64,000 bases of DNA from VXYL01 sp965200375. GTDB lineage: Bacteria > Pseudomonadota > Gammaproteobacteria > Pseudomonadales > Azotimanducaceae. Every line of letters begins with the position of its first letter. Within the stretch, counting starts at the first letter, position 1. The translations under genes were made by a program, and so were the position numbers. The DNA is taken from the NCBI GenBank assembly GCA_965200375.1, contig OZ241353.1, positions 496,001-560,000 of the forward strand, in the 5' to 3' direction. Shown here piece after piece: positions 9,345 to 18,200 of this stretch. The notes under the pieces were generated by a model. That model saw only the letters and a list, made by a program, of their open reading frames with translations, searched no databases and was not told where the DNA came from.

Positions 9345-9676
9345 CCGCAAGACGCGGCTGGGCGCTGTTCGCCGCCCTCGCGCTGGGCGCGCTGCTGCTG
9401 GCGTGGCCGCGCACCGCCGTCGCTGTCGGCGACGCCCAGGCCGGCGCCGCCAAGGCGGCCCTCTGCGCCGCCTGCCACGGCCAGAACGGCATCAGCAGCA
9501 ATCCGCTGTGGCCGAGCCTGGCGGGACAGCAGGAGGCGTATTTGGCCAAGCAGATCAAGGCGTTCCGCGACGGGGAACGGGTGGACGTGTCGATGCAGCC
9601 GTTCGTGGCGAACTTGACGGATCAGGACGTAGAGGATCTGGCGGCGTACTACGCGGGGCTGTCGCGTTGCCCTTGA
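9341..9676 (+). CDS. Second copy of the secreted cytochrome c
   Basis: 111 residues, signal peptide and CAACH haem site intact, overlapping the truncated norB copy by four bases exactly as in copy 1. Differences from the first copy include Ser2 to Thr, Thr8 to Ala, Asp33 to Gln and changes in the last residues (YYAGLSRCP instead of HYAGLSPCP). The gene is complete and could be expressed, but its normal promoter would be upstream of a full norCB operon, which this copy lacks. Confidence 0.82.
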   Translation: MTARRGWALFAALALGALLLAWPRTAVAVGDAQAGAAKAALCAACHGQNGISSNPLWPSLAGQQEAYLAKQIKAFRDGERVDVSMQPFVANLTDQDVEDLAAYYAGLSRCP

Positions 9677-9912
9677 GGGGGGCTGGTCTAGCCCTCCGCC
9701 AACGAAGAATGTAGAACTCGCCACGTCGTGCTTTGGAGGGAGTACGCCAGCTTGACCACCAGCACGGGCACCGTGCTATGGTGCGCCACGAGCTCGGCCC
9801 CCTGTTCTGCCGTTCGTTCTACAGGCCCAAGTGATGCCAGATGGGACGGTCGGAGCCACCGACGGAGTTGGGTGGGACGCATAACGATCTCGCGAAGCGC
9901 AAAGGAGGCACG

Positions 9913-10947
9913 ATGGCACGTTTCGAGGAAGTCACGGTGTCGGACCGCATGGTAGAGCTCACCGACAGCCTGTACTTCCTGAAAATGGCTATAGTCTCGC
10001 GCAAGGACATAAAGGACTTGGATGATCAGTGGCAGTGTCCCGGCATCTACGTTCTCGTTGATGGGTGGGCGGACAGTTGGTGTGCTTATGTCGGCAGGGC
10101 TACGCAACTCAGTGCGCGGATTCCACAAGACCGAAAATTCGAGTGGAATCGAGCGTTGATCGTTCGCCGTTCAGAACCGTTCGACAGCGCCGAGATAGGT
10201 TGGTTGGAAGGGAGAATACACGGACTTCTGGAGGCGAGGGGTGTTGAACTCAAGAACGTGCAGAAACCACAAGACGACACGCTCAATGTGGCCAGACAGA
10301 GGATTCTCGAGAATTACGTTGGCGTCATCCAGGATGCACTCGTGCTGCTGGGTTACGACCCCACGGGGCAGCAGCAGCAAGTGTCCGCACAGACAGCCGA
10401 GTTGGAACCGGAAGAGACCACGCCAGCGACAATCGGAAAAGTACATCTCAAGCTGCTCGATGTCGTTAAGTCCGGAACGCAGCTCGAGTCCACCTCGCGA
10501 AAACACCCTGCCACTGCGACCGTCGAGCCAAGGGGCATGCGCTACCAGGACGAGCTCTTTGGAAGCCCTTCAGCAGCCGCAAAAGCTGTCACTGGACAAG
10601 ACACGGCCGACGGTTGGTCTTTTTGGGGTGTTCGTCGATCCGATTCCGGCAAAGTGGTGATGCTGAAAGCTCTCCGAGTTCAACGCGAAATAGGCGGAAC
10701 TGAAGCTGCGGTGACAGACACCGCTCAAGATCTGCGACCGACGGGCCACGAAGCAAGACCGAAGGTCGTCCGTCGCCCCTTGAGGGGCAAGACAACGCCG
10801 AAGAAAATGCCTGCGGCCACGGTTAGAAGACTTTTGGCGAGAAAGGATGAAGGCGCAACCTATGTTCAGCTAATGAAGGAGTTCGGCTTGACACAAGGAA
10901 GCGTATACAAACTGCTCTTGGAAAGCGGTCGTGTGACCCAACGCTAG
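9913..10947 (+). CDS. GIY-YIG nuclease-like protein with C-terminal helix-turn-helix
   Basis: 344 residues. The N-terminal half carries a GIY-YIG-type core: GIYVLVDG at about residue 44, YVGRA at about 59, a conserved-type Arg soon after (SARIPQ), then WNRALIVRR and EIGWLEGRIHGLLE, whose Glu can act as the metal ligand. The last 50 residues (TVRRLLARKDEGATYVQL to GSVYKLLLES) look like a helix-turn-helix. The start ATG at 9913 follows a strong AAAGGAGG at 9901-9908. GC is lower than in core genes, as in the helicase. The likely function is DNA binding and cleavage; whether it is defensive is inference. Confidence 0.75.
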   Translation: MARFEEVTVSDRMVELTDSLYFLKMAIVSRKDIKDLDDQWQCPGIYVLVDGWADSWCAYVGRATQLSARIPQDRKFEWNRALIVRRSEPFDSAEIGWLEGRIHGLLEARGVELKNVQKPQDDTLNVARQRILENYVGVIQDALVLLGYDPTGQQQQVSAQTAELEPEETTPATIGKVHLKLLDVVKSGTQLESTSRKHPATATVEPRGMRYQDELFGSPSAAAKAVTGQDTADGWSFWGVRRSDSGKVVMLKALRVQREIGGTEAAVTDTAQDLRPTGHEARPKVVRRPLRGKTTPKKMPAATVRRLLARKDEGATYVQLMKEFGLTQGSVYKLLLESGRVTQR

Positions 10948-11037
10948 GTTGGCCGGGACTGTAGCTGGGCACACTGGCATCGTGTTCTTCCGTGGGAGCG
11001 GCATTCAGCGATTTGGCAAGGATGGGCATCGATTGCG

Positions 11038-11091
11038 GACGCATGGCTCGCCGCCGGCTACGGGCAAGCGTTCACCGAGTGCGCCATCGGT
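11038..11091 (+). pseudogene. Short decayed norB-like relic
   Basis: Read on the + strand, this stretch encodes AWLAAGYGQAFTECAIG, against ALLIAGYEQSFTERAIG in NorB (bases 2890-2940). Over 37 bases I count 6 mismatches, with the same frame. It abuts the point where the antisense ATPase fragment loses sense. It is small, so chance similarity is possible. Confidence 0.4.
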
Positions 11092-11336
11092 CCGGGCGTC
11101 AGGGCCAGCACTTCCACCGGCGCAGCGTCGTCGCAGGCGGCCTTGAACCAGTTCAGCAACACCGTCTTGCCGTTGCCGCGCGGCCCGACCAAGACGACGT
11201 TGTGCGGCGGTGCCAAGCCGCCGACCAAGTCCCCCAAGCAACGTGAGAGCACCGCCTGCTGCGTACTGCGGCCCGCCAGTTCGGGCGGCACGGCACCGTC
11301 GCCGGGTGCGAACAAGCGCTGCTCGGTCGATGCCAT
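11058..11336 (-). pseudogene. Truncated AAA-type ATPase (Walker A region only)
   Basis: The frame encodes MASTEQRLFAPGDGAVPPELAGR, then VVLVGPRGNGKTVLLNWF (Walker A P-loop GPRGNGKT) and VEVLALTPG before running into unrelated sequence and a stop. Only about 85 of the several hundred residues expected for such an ATPase remain; Walker B and sensor motifs are absent. The break coincides with the norB-like relic, so a rearrangement removed the 3' part. The frame is also open upstream to 11516, where residues such as DDLYEDFWAAAKRF may belong to an upstream gene or to a longer N-terminus. Confidence 0.65.
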
Positions 11337-11527
11337 GATGGGCAGTATACGCCGCCGGAAATCCGGTGCCTTCGGAGGGAATCGCTTGGCGGCTGCCCAG
11401 AAGTCCTCGTAGAGGTCGTCAAGCTCGCCGCTCGACCCTGACCCTGTCGTGTGTGTTGACATTCCCGCCAGCCGACGGACAATCGAACTCAACGCGGCCG
11501 TTCGCCCCCTTGCCACGAGGAACCTGC

Positions 11528-12430
11528 TTGGACGATCCGATTCTCGCGCCGTGCCTGTGGCTGAACGGACAGGCCGAAGAGGCTGCGGCGTTCTACGTCG
11601 AGACCTTCGGCGACGGCCGCCTCCTCGCCGGCGCCCGATTTCCGCGCTCGGTCGACAATCCAGCCGGGCTGCCGCCCGGCAGCCTGATGAGCATGGATTT
11701 CGAGGTGCTTGGGCAGCGCTTCACGGCACTGAACGGCGGGCCGCGGTTCATCGTCAATCCAAGCATCTCGTTCTTCGTCCGCGTGGACTCCTCCGCCCAG
11801 GTGGAACGCTTGTTCGCCGCATTATCGAGCGGCGGCGAGACGCTGATGCCGCTCGGCGCATACCCTTGGAGCGCTTGCTTCGGGTGGGCGGCGGACCGCT
11901 TCGGCGTCTCCTGGCAGGTGATGGCCGCTGGCGAGTCGGAACCGGCCATCGCGCCGGCGTTGATGTTCTGCGGCGAGCAGTTCGGCGCCGCCACGGCGGC
12001 GATGGAGCGTCTTTGCGGCGTGTTCCCGAACTCGCATGTGGTCGAGGTGGAACGATTCGCGGCGGGCGAAGAAGGCGCGGGCGCCGTCAAGCACGCCCGC
12101 TTCGTTCTTTCCGGCCACGGCTTCGCCGCGATGGACAGTCCGCTCGACCACGGCTTCGGCTTCAACGAGGCCGTGTCGCTGCAAGTCCTCTGCACGGGAC
12201 AGGCGGAAGTGGATCGCTACTGGGCCGAACTCTCCCAAGGCGGCGAACCCGGCCAATGCGGCTGGCTGAAGGATCGTTTCGGCGTCAGTTGGCAAGTCGT
12301 TCCGGAAAGATGGCTGCAATGGCTCGGAAGCGATGCCGACGACGCCGCGCGCGAGCGGGTCTTCAAGGCCATGCTGGAGATGTCGAAACTCGACGTCGGC
12401 GCACTTGAGAGGGCGTTCGCCGGCGCGTGA
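11528..12430 (+). CDS. Tandem VOC/PhnB-like domain protein
   Basis: 300 residues made of two glyoxalase/PhnB-type repeats (about 1-135 and 140-285). Each has the FYVETFG-like start, a 'MDFEV..QRFTALNGGP' or 'HGFAAMDSP' strand and a final DRFGVSWQVV motif. Members are annotated as 3-demethylubiquinone methyltransferase-like, but the fold is a metal-dependent VOC fold, and the true substrate is usually unknown. The start is a TTG at 11528 preceded by AGGAA at 11518-11522; no ATG lies at the correct N-terminus. Confidence 0.82.
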   Translation: MDDPILAPCLWLNGQAEEAAAFYVETFGDGRLLAGARFPRSVDNPAGLPPGSLMSMDFEVLGQRFTALNGGPRFIVNPSISFFVRVDSSAQVERLFAALSSGGETLMPLGAYPWSACFGWAADRFGVSWQVMAAGESEPAIAPALMFCGEQFGAATAAMERLCGVFPNSHVVEVERFAAGEEGAGAVKHARFVLSGHGFAAMDSPLDHGFGFNEAVSLQVLCTGQAEVDRYWAELSQGGEPGQCGWLKDRFGVSWQVVPERWLQWLGSDADDAARERVFKAMLEMSKLDVGALERAFAGA

Positions 12431-12784
12431 GCTCGATGGCGACGTGGCGTGGGCGCCCGTCGAAACATGGCGCAGCAACCGGCAGTGGCTGCTAGGATCC
12501 GCCACCGTTACGCTGTTGCGTCGCGCTCGGCGACGAACGGCCGTGCGCGACACGGCGCCAAGCCTCCGTGTTGTTGGCATCCGCCTCCATCGAATCTACG
12601 AGCGTGGCGGCAAGCATGTGGCGTCGAGGGTGTCACCGAAAACTTCCCAACGCTGTGGGAAGCCTTTCGCCATGTCGCCCCCCTGTCGCAGTTCGACCAC
12701 CACCCTTGGACGAGGTTGCTGCAACGACGGAAGCGGCCTTCAGCAGTTGGCCGGACGACGCCGATGCGCCGCCGGCCACGGGCT
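12431..12784. other. 354-bp gap without a supported gene
   Basis: Several overlapping open frames cross this stretch, but none has a plausible start, ribosome site or recognisable protein sequence. I see no strong hairpin or promoter. Confidence 0.5.
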
Positions 12785-12949
12785 TCAGCTCTTGCGGCCG
12801 CCGCCCGGCGGGGCGTTGTCGCGGTCGGGGCCGGAGGGTTCGCCCGTCTTGCTCGGCCAACCGCCGCCTTGCCCGCCCTTGTCTTGGCCACCGCCGCTCT
12901 TGCCGCCTTGGCCGTCACGGCCGCCCTTGCCGTCGCTGGACTTCGACAT
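12785..12949 (-). CDS. Glycine-rich 54-residue hydrophilic mini-protein
   Basis: Starts MSKSSDGKGGRDGQGG and continues as Gly/Lys/Gln/Asp-rich repeats (GGKSGGGQDKGGQGGG), ending NAPPGGGRKS. A good ribosome site, GAGGAACA, lies at 12953-12960 on the minus strand, five bases before the ATG. The sequence is almost certainly disordered. It has no recognised family; similar short Gly-rich proteins exist in many bacteria without known function. Confidence 0.55.
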   Translation of the reverse strand: MSKSSDGKGGRDGQGGKSGGGQDKGGQGGGWPSKTGEPSGPDRDNAPPGGGRKS

Positions 12950-13155
12950 GATTGTTCCTCTTGCTGTGGATTGGAGGCTGAACCCTAATGGGTGCTCCCT
13001 GAACCGTGCCTGAACGCGAGGTGATACGGCTTGGAAGAGCGGCTACTTCATGCCCTAGAAGGGATAGCCGGCATTCGCAGTACAAGGTGCTCAGCGATAG
13101 TCGGCCATCAAGTCCAGGAACTTGAGCACGATCTGGCCGATGAGCACGTCGCCGT

Positions 13156-13563
13156 TCAGGCCTTGCCGGTGATGGGTTGTGCCGCCGCCGCTATGTCCGT
13201 TTGGGCGAAGTCGCTTCCCTTGAACAGCAGCGGCTCGTTCTCCGCTCCTGCGAGCGCGTACGCGAAACAGTCCCTGAAGTTCAGTGCTGCCGGATGATTG
13301 CCCTTGCCGTAGCGGCGCCAAGCCTCTCGTGCGACTTCGAGTTGATCCGTCGAGATGGGTGCCGCCGCGATTTCGGCCGCTGCCAGGAATTCGTCCAGCG
13401 CATCGCCCGCCTGCCACCCGCCACGGCCTTCCACCACCAAGGCGGCTTCCAACACGTTCGCTGCCGACATGCGACAGGGCGAGGCGGCGATCAGCGCCTC
13501 GAACCGCGGCGCCTCGGCCTCGCGGAAGAGCACCGCCAGCAACGCGGACGTGTCCACGATCAC
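13156..13563 (-). CDS. vapC: VapC-type PIN-domain toxin
   Basis: 135 residues. PIN-domain acidic residues are visible: D4 in MIVDTSALLAVLF, E39 in NVLEAALV, and D97 and D117 in NFRDCFAYALA and KGSDFAQTD. VapC toxins are Mg-dependent ribonucleases, usually cutting tRNA or rRNA. The start is a GTG at 13563 that overlaps the antitoxin stop (GTGA), so the two proteins are coupled. Confidence 0.88.
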   Translation of the reverse strand: MIVDTSALLAVLFREAEAPRFEALIAASPCRMSAANVLEAALVVEGRGGWQAGDALDEFLAAAEIAAAPISTDQLEVAREAWRRYGKGNHPAALNFRDCFAYALAGAENEPLLFKGSDFAQTDIAAAAQPITGKA

Positions 13564-13817
13564 TTAGGCAGCCCCCGCTCGTCATAGAGCATGTCGCCGT
13601 GTTGCCCCGACGAAGCCCCGGGGCCCACCAGCGCAGCGCACCGCTCGGCACTGCGGCGCATGACGCGCAGACGAGCCCCGACGCCGTGGCGCTTCGACTC
13701 GCGTTCCAAACGTTCGCGCAGCGCCAGTGTGATCGCGCCAGTCTTGGTTGTGCCCGTGAGCCTCGCCAGCTCGCTGGCCAAGCGGCACGTCTCCTCGTTC
13801 TTGATGTTGAGCCCCAT
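13560..13817 (-). CDS. vapB: VapB-type antitoxin (PSK family)
   Basis: 85 residues. The N-terminal MGLNIKNEETCRLASELARLTGTTKTGAITLALRERL pattern is the ribbon-helix-helix antitoxin fold of the PSK/VapB group; the Arg-rich tail and LYDERGLPK end would bind the VapC active site. Neutralises the downstream toxin and normally represses its own promoter. Start chosen at ATG 13817; a GTG at 13826 is also in frame. Confidence 0.85.
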   Translation of the reverse strand: MGLNIKNEETCRLASELARLTGTTKTGAITLALRERLERESKRHGVGARLRVMRRSAERCAALVGPGASSGQHGDMLYDERGLPK

Positions 13818-13926
13818 GCCGACCACACCTAGGGTAGAAAGCGAAACGCACTATACCAAGACACTGGCTTGGTGGTGAGCGCTCGGACGCTTGTTGTGGC
13901 TTGGCAGAAAGTGGAGTTGGTGTAGC

Positions 13927-14553
13927 GTGCTCACTGTTGCTCCACGACTGGAGGCGGTGCCAGATGCCATTCCAACAGCAGCCTTGGGCTACTTCGCTGT
14001 TCGCGGGCTTGCCCCGACGGCGCCTGAAGCTCTGAACGCCGCGCTCCGGCAGGTGCTGGATGCGATGCCAACGATGCTTTACGGCGATCAGCCCGGGGAG
14101 TTGACGGAAGCTGAGCGCGAGGTGCTTATTGGTGGCGGCGTGCGCTTGGATGCGAGGCCAGCAGGCGATCCACTGGCGGCGACAACGGTGCAGTTTGCGG
14201 CGCTCGTCAGCACCAGCCTCACCACGAAGGAGGCGGCCAAGCGATTGGGCATCCCGGAGAGCCGCATCCGGCAGATGATCGCCCGGCGCACCCTGTACAG
14301 CGTCCTGCTCGACAGCCGCCGGCGCATCCCCACCTTTCAGTTCGCCCCGAATGGCGGCCTGGTGCCGAACATCGCCAAGGTCAATGCCGCTCTGCCCGAG
14401 GACCTGCATCCCGTCGAGGTGCAGGCTTGGTACACGCAGTCGCATGTAGACCTCTTCCTTGGCGACGACGTGGATGCTCGCGTCAGCCCCTTGGATTGGC
14501 TGCGCAGCGGCGGGGAAGCGAACAGGCTGGCGCAGCTCGCGCGGCGCCTCTAG
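13927..14553 (+). CDS. Helix-turn-helix protein, possibly antitoxin-like
   Basis: 208 residues. A helix-turn-helix (LTTKEAAKRLGIPESRIRQMI) lies at about residues 97-118. The C-terminal part (LHPVEVQAWYTQSHVDLF followed by SPLDWLRSGG) resembles the toxin-binding end of Xre/MbcA-type antitoxins, where a WLxxG segment is common. No RES-type toxin gene follows, so partner and function are open. GTG start at 13927 is assumed; earlier codons in frame look non-coding. Confidence 0.6.
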   Translation: MLTVAPRLEAVPDAIPTAALGYFAVRGLAPTAPEALNAALRQVLDAMPTMLYGDQPGELTEAEREVLIGGGVRLDARPAGDPLAATTVQFAALVSTSLTTKEAAKRLGIPESRIRQMIARRTLYSVLLDSRRRIPTFQFAPNGGLVPNIAKVNAALPEDLHPVEVQAWYTQSHVDLFLGDDVDARVSPLDWLRSGGEANRLAQLARRL

Positions 14554-14906
14554 CCGGCCGGCGGTTGCGCTGTTCAAACGAGCGAACCATCCCGCCCTGT
14601 TTCCCGCCCATCCCGTCTTCCATCGCGCCTTGGCGGACCCGGTGCTGCACAGGGCACTGGGGGTGGTTGGCGAAGAAATCGGCTACGGCCTTCTCTAGCG
14701 CGCCGACCACGCCCGCCAGCCGCCTCGCGCCTGCCGCCGACAACAGGATGGCCCGCTTGGCCCTAGGCATGCACGCATGCGCTTGACACGGCGACCGCCA
14801 AGAGCTAGTAGTTCACGTTGTCGCGGGTGGCGCCAGCCGTCCGCGTCGGCGGCCATGCGGTCGCAGCGAGGAGCGTAGCTCCCGGACGGGAAGCGGGAGA
14901 GCAGCC
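14554..14906. other. 353-bp gap with a promoter and a doubtful minus-strand fragment
   Basis: A minus-strand frame from 14770 begins MPRAKRAILLSAAGARRLAGVVGALEKAV, which reads like the N-terminus of a real protein but then loses sense and overlaps the preceding gene; it may be a remnant. A promoter-like site occurs at 14783-14811. Confidence 0.4.
14783..14811 (+). promoter_or_regulatory. Sigma-70-type promoter for the secreted cytochrome/propeller gene
   Basis: A perfect TTGACA at 14783-14788 is followed after exactly 17 bases by TAGTAG (14806-14811), four of six matches to TATAAT. The next start codon on this strand is at 14907. Confidence 0.45.
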
Positions 14907-17900
14907 ATGCGTCAGGTCCTATTCGCGCCAACGCCGAAGCGCAGCCGCTGGTGCGCCGCCATCCTCGTTTTGGCGGGCATTGGCGGCCTCGCTGCGGCGG
15001 GCGCCAGCTTCGAGCCGAGCGACATCGGCCATCCGTTGTTCGCCAGCCCCCACGTCAATCCCATTGCCGTCAACGGCAACTACGTCTACGTGACCAACAC
15101 GCCGGCGGACACGGTGGACGTGTTCGACCGCCGCAACCGCCGGGTGGTGGCACGGGTCCGCGTGGGGATCGACCCGGTGAGCATCGCCGTGCGGCCCGAC
15201 GGCCGGGAAGTGTGGGTGGCGAACCACGTGTCGGATTCGGTAAGCGTCATCGATGCGGCGCCCGGCAGCCGCACCTTCCACCAGGTGCTCGCCACCGTGC
15301 AGGCGCTGTCGCCGGACACGCTGGCGACGCGCTTCGACGAGCCGGTGGGCATCGCCTTCGCTGGCAACGCCAAGGCGTACGTCGCGCTCTCCAACAGCAA
15401 CCGCATAGCGGTGGTGGACGTTGCCAACCGCCGGGTGGTGCGGCATCTCGCCGTTCCCGCCCAGGATCCCCGGGCCATCGCCGTGCGCGACGGGCGGCTG
15501 TTCGTGGTGCCGTTCGAATCCAACAACCAGAGCCAGCTCTCCGGCTGCCGGGCCGAGGACATCGACGGCGAGCGCTGCACCTTCGATGCGGTGGAGCACG
15601 TGTTCACCAACAACAACGTGCTCTCCGCCAACTACGACGCGGACATCGTGAAGAACCCGGACATTCCGGACCGGGACCTGTTCGTGTTCGATACCGGCAC
15701 GGACCGCCTCGTCGACACGGTGGAGACGCTCGGCACGCTGCTCTACGGCGTGGCGGTGAGCGGCGCCGGCACCGTCTACATCGCCCAGGCGGATGCCCGC
15801 AACGACGCCAACGGCAAGGCGGGAACGGCCAAGCACGGCCTCGCGGAGATGGAGAACCGGGCGTTCCTGAACCAGATCACGCGCGTCGACTGCGCAACCG
15901 ACTGTTCCGGGGCGGAGTTCATCGACTTGGAGCCGCTGCCGCCGGCGCATCCTGCGCCGGGCATGGCGCTGGCCACGCCTTTTGGCATTGCCGTGAGCCC
16001 GGACGACAGGCTGGTGGTGGCCACCGCGGCCGGATCCAACAAGGTGTTCACCATGAGCGCGAACACCGGCCGGCTGCTCGGCCGGGTGGACGTCGGCGCC
16101 GCGCCCCGGGGCATCGCGCTGGTGGCCAACGCCCAAGGCCGAGCGCGACGCGGCTGGGTGTACAACGCCGTGGGCAACAGCGTCTCCGTGCTGGACCTGT
16201 CGTCGCCCCGCAACCCGCGCCGCCTCGCCACCATCGCCTTGGAAGATCCCACGCCGGCGGCGGTGAAGCGCGGACGCATGGCGTTCAACGACGCGAACGT
16301 TTCTTCCACCGGCACGTTCTCCTGCGAGAGCTGCCACCCGGACAACCACACGGACCAGCTGATCTGGGTGCTCGATACGCCGGTGTGCGACGTGGAAGGA
16401 TGTACCCAGATTCCGCCGCGCCTCACCATGCCGGCCCGGGGCCTGCGGGACACCGAGCCCTACCACTGGGACGGCATTCCCGGCGACCCCTACGGCGGCA
16501 ACAACACCGCCTCGATCAACGCGGACGTGGACCCCAACTGCGCCATCGACGATGCCGAAGGCTGCAGCCGGGTGCTGGTGGACGGCAGCTTGGCCACCAC
16601 CATGTGCGACGTCGGCAACTGCCCGCTGAACGACGAGGGCAAGGGCGGCCTGCTCGACGCCGAGGACCGGGACGCGCTGGCGAAGTACATCCTGAGCGTG
16701 CCGTATCCCCCGGCGCCGGCGCGGTCGCTCGACAACGTCCTCACCCGGGCCGCCCGGGACGGCTTCCACGAGTTCAACTTCATCAACGAGAGCTCGGATC
16801 GCACCACCGGCGCCCAGGCCTGCGGCGCCTGCCACCGGCCGCCGTTCCTAGTGAGCACCAACACCCCCGGAACGGGCATGGAAGCGCCCACCTGGCGGGG
16901 CGCCTACGAACGCTGGATGATCACGCCCCAGGCCCGCACCAACATCTTCTATCTGATGCAGATCGTGAACATGGACTTAAGCTTCCCCGAGCGGGACATG
17001 TGGATCCTCGGCGGCGCCTCGGCGAACATCTGGCGAATGGTGGTGGAGGGCAGCACGGGCTTCCACGGCAGCTTCGCCCGGCAGCTCACGCTGAACGAGA
17101 ACACCGCCCCAGCGCCCCAAACCATCGCCATTCTGCGCCGGCTGGAAGCCGCCGCCAGGGAAGGCGCCATCCGTCTGCAAGCGGAGGGCGTGCGCTTCGT
17201 CGACGGCGAACGCGAGCCGCTGGCCTTGGAGTACCGCGCCAGCGCCTACCGCCACCGGCAGGACCTTTCCCGCCGCTTGACCCGCGAGGAACTGCTGGCC
17301 GCCGCCGAAGCCGGCGATCTGCTGCTGACGCTCACCGGTCGCGCCGGCGCCAACGCCACGCCCAACCACGCCCAACCGGGCATCTGGCCGGCAGCGCCCA
17401 TCCAAACCCAGACGCGCTCCATGGAGGTGCCGTTCCTGGCCGAGGATCTCGCGCTGCGCATCAGCGCCCGGCATGTCGAGGCGGGGGCTTCGGTGTTCGT
17501 GAACGGACGCCGGGTGGAGGGGGAGCTGAACTGCGAAGCCGGCGCGCTCCCACACTGCGCGAACGAGATCGCCGTCGTCCGCTTGGCGGCGCCGCCCCGG
17601 GCCAACAGCGGCTGGTACGGGCTGCACTTCCTGCAGGTGCAGAATCGGGACGGCCTGTTCAGCAACGATCTCATGTTCTTCGCCGAACAGGCGGTGCGGC
17701 GGCGTCCCGGCAATCTCATCGCCAGCGGCGGCAGCTTCCGTCCCGGGGACTGGGACAACGGCCTGCAGCGCCTGTGGGCCGGCGGCCGCCGTTCCCACTG
17801 GAACACCGTGCTGGTGCCGGAGGGCGCTTCCGTGGACGGCAACCGCGGCCACGTCCATGTGCGCCTCGCAGCCGCATCGGACGAACCGTGGCATGTGCAG

Positions 17901-18200
17901 CTGAGCCACCCCGTTTCCGTCGTGGGCGGCCGGGAGTACACCCTCTGCTACCGCGCCAGGGCCGCCGAACCGCGCTTCATCACCGCCTACACGGATACCA
18001 ACACGCCGAACTGGCGCAATACCAGCGGCGGCCAGTTCCAGGCGGACCTAGGCCGCCGCTACCGCCAGTTCCGGCACACCTTCACCATCGCCGAGACGGA
18101 CCTCACCGGCCGGGTCGCCTTCGACTTCGCCCAGAGCGAGCACAACGTGGACCTCGACGACGTGGGGCTATACGAAGGAACTAGCTGCGGGCGGCCGTGA
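14907..18200 (+). CDS. Secreted YVTN beta-propeller / di-haem / carbohydrate-binding-like protein
   Basis: 1097 residues with a signal peptide (Arg-rich start, hydrophobic residues about 14-32). Residues 40-450 contain YVTN/NHL-type blades (YVYVTNTPADTVDVF, VWVANHVSDSVSVID). Haem-binding CESCH at 473-477 and CGACH at 639-643 give a di-haem peroxidase/MauG-like middle region. The end (about 935-1095) resembles a CBM4/9-type jelly roll (ASGGSFRPGDWDNG ... FDFAQSEHNVDLDDVGLYEG). Domain order suggests an extracellular or periplasmic redox enzyme, perhaps acting on a polymer; the substrate is unknown. Stands alone in its transcription unit. Confidence 0.8.
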   Translation: MRQVLFAPTPKRSRWCAAILVLAGIGGLAAAGASFEPSDIGHPLFASPHVNPIAVNGNYVYVTNTPADTVDVFDRRNRRVVARVRVGIDPVSIAVRPDGREVWVANHVSDSVSVIDAAPGSRTFHQVLATVQALSPDTLATRFDEPVGIAFAGNAKAYVALSNSNRIAVVDVANRRVVRHLAVPAQDPRAIAVRDGRLFVVPFESNNQSQLSGCRAEDIDGERCTFDAVEHVFTNNNVLSANYDADIVKNPDIPDRDLFVFDTGTDRLVDTVETLGTLLYGVAVSGAGTVYIAQADARNDANGKAGTAKHGLAEMENRAFLNQITRVDCATDCSGAEFIDLEPLPPAHPAPGMALATPFGIAVSPDDRLVVATAAGSNKVFTMSANTGRLLGRVDVGAAPRGIALVANAQGRARRGWVYNAVGNSVSVLDLSSPRNPRRLATIALEDPTPAAVKRGRMAFNDANVSSTGTFSCESCHPDNHTDQLIWVLDTPVCDVEGCTQIPPRLTMPARGLRDTEPYHWDGIPGDPYGGNNTASINADVDPNCAIDDAEGCSRVLVDGSLATTMCDVGNCPLNDEGKGGLLDAEDRDALAKYILSVPYPPAPARSLDNVLTRAARDGFHEFNFINESSDRTTGAQACGACHRPPFLVSTNTPGTGMEAPTWRGAYERWMITPQARTNIFYLMQIVNMDLSFPERDMWILGGASANIWRMVVEGSTGFHGSFARQLTLNENTAPAPQTIAILRRLEAAAREGAIRLQAEGVRFVDGEREPLALEYRASAYRHRQDLSRRLTREELLAAAEAGDLLLTLTGRAGANATPNHAQPGIWPAAPIQTQTRSMEVPFLAEDLALRISARHVEAGASVFVNGRRVEGELNCEAGALPHCANEIAVVRLAAPPRANSGWYGLHFLQVQNRDGLFSNDLMFFAEQAVRRRPGNLIASGGSFRPGDWDNGLQRLWAGGRRSHWNTVLVPEGASVDGNRGHVHVRLAAASDEPWHVQLSHPVSVVGGREYTLCYRARAAEPRFITAYTDTNTPNWRNTSGGQFQADLGRRYRQFRHTFTIAETDLTGRVAFDFAQSEHNVDLDDVGLYEGTSCGRP

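Larger units (their letters stand above)
8269..9676 (+). repeat. Direct repeat copy 2: 3' norB plus cytochrome c
   Basis: Partner of 2056-3463, same orientation, gap-free. The left boundary is sharp: upstream sequence is unrelated, and identity starts at GCATCTGG. Together the two copies bracket the 4.8-kb helicase segment. Confidence 0.93.

Noticed and set aside
14483..14770. 95-codon minus-strand gene
   Set aside because: Only the first 30 residues look protein-like; the frame overlaps the end of the HTH gene and then becomes Arg/Ala-rich noise, so it is at most a fragment.
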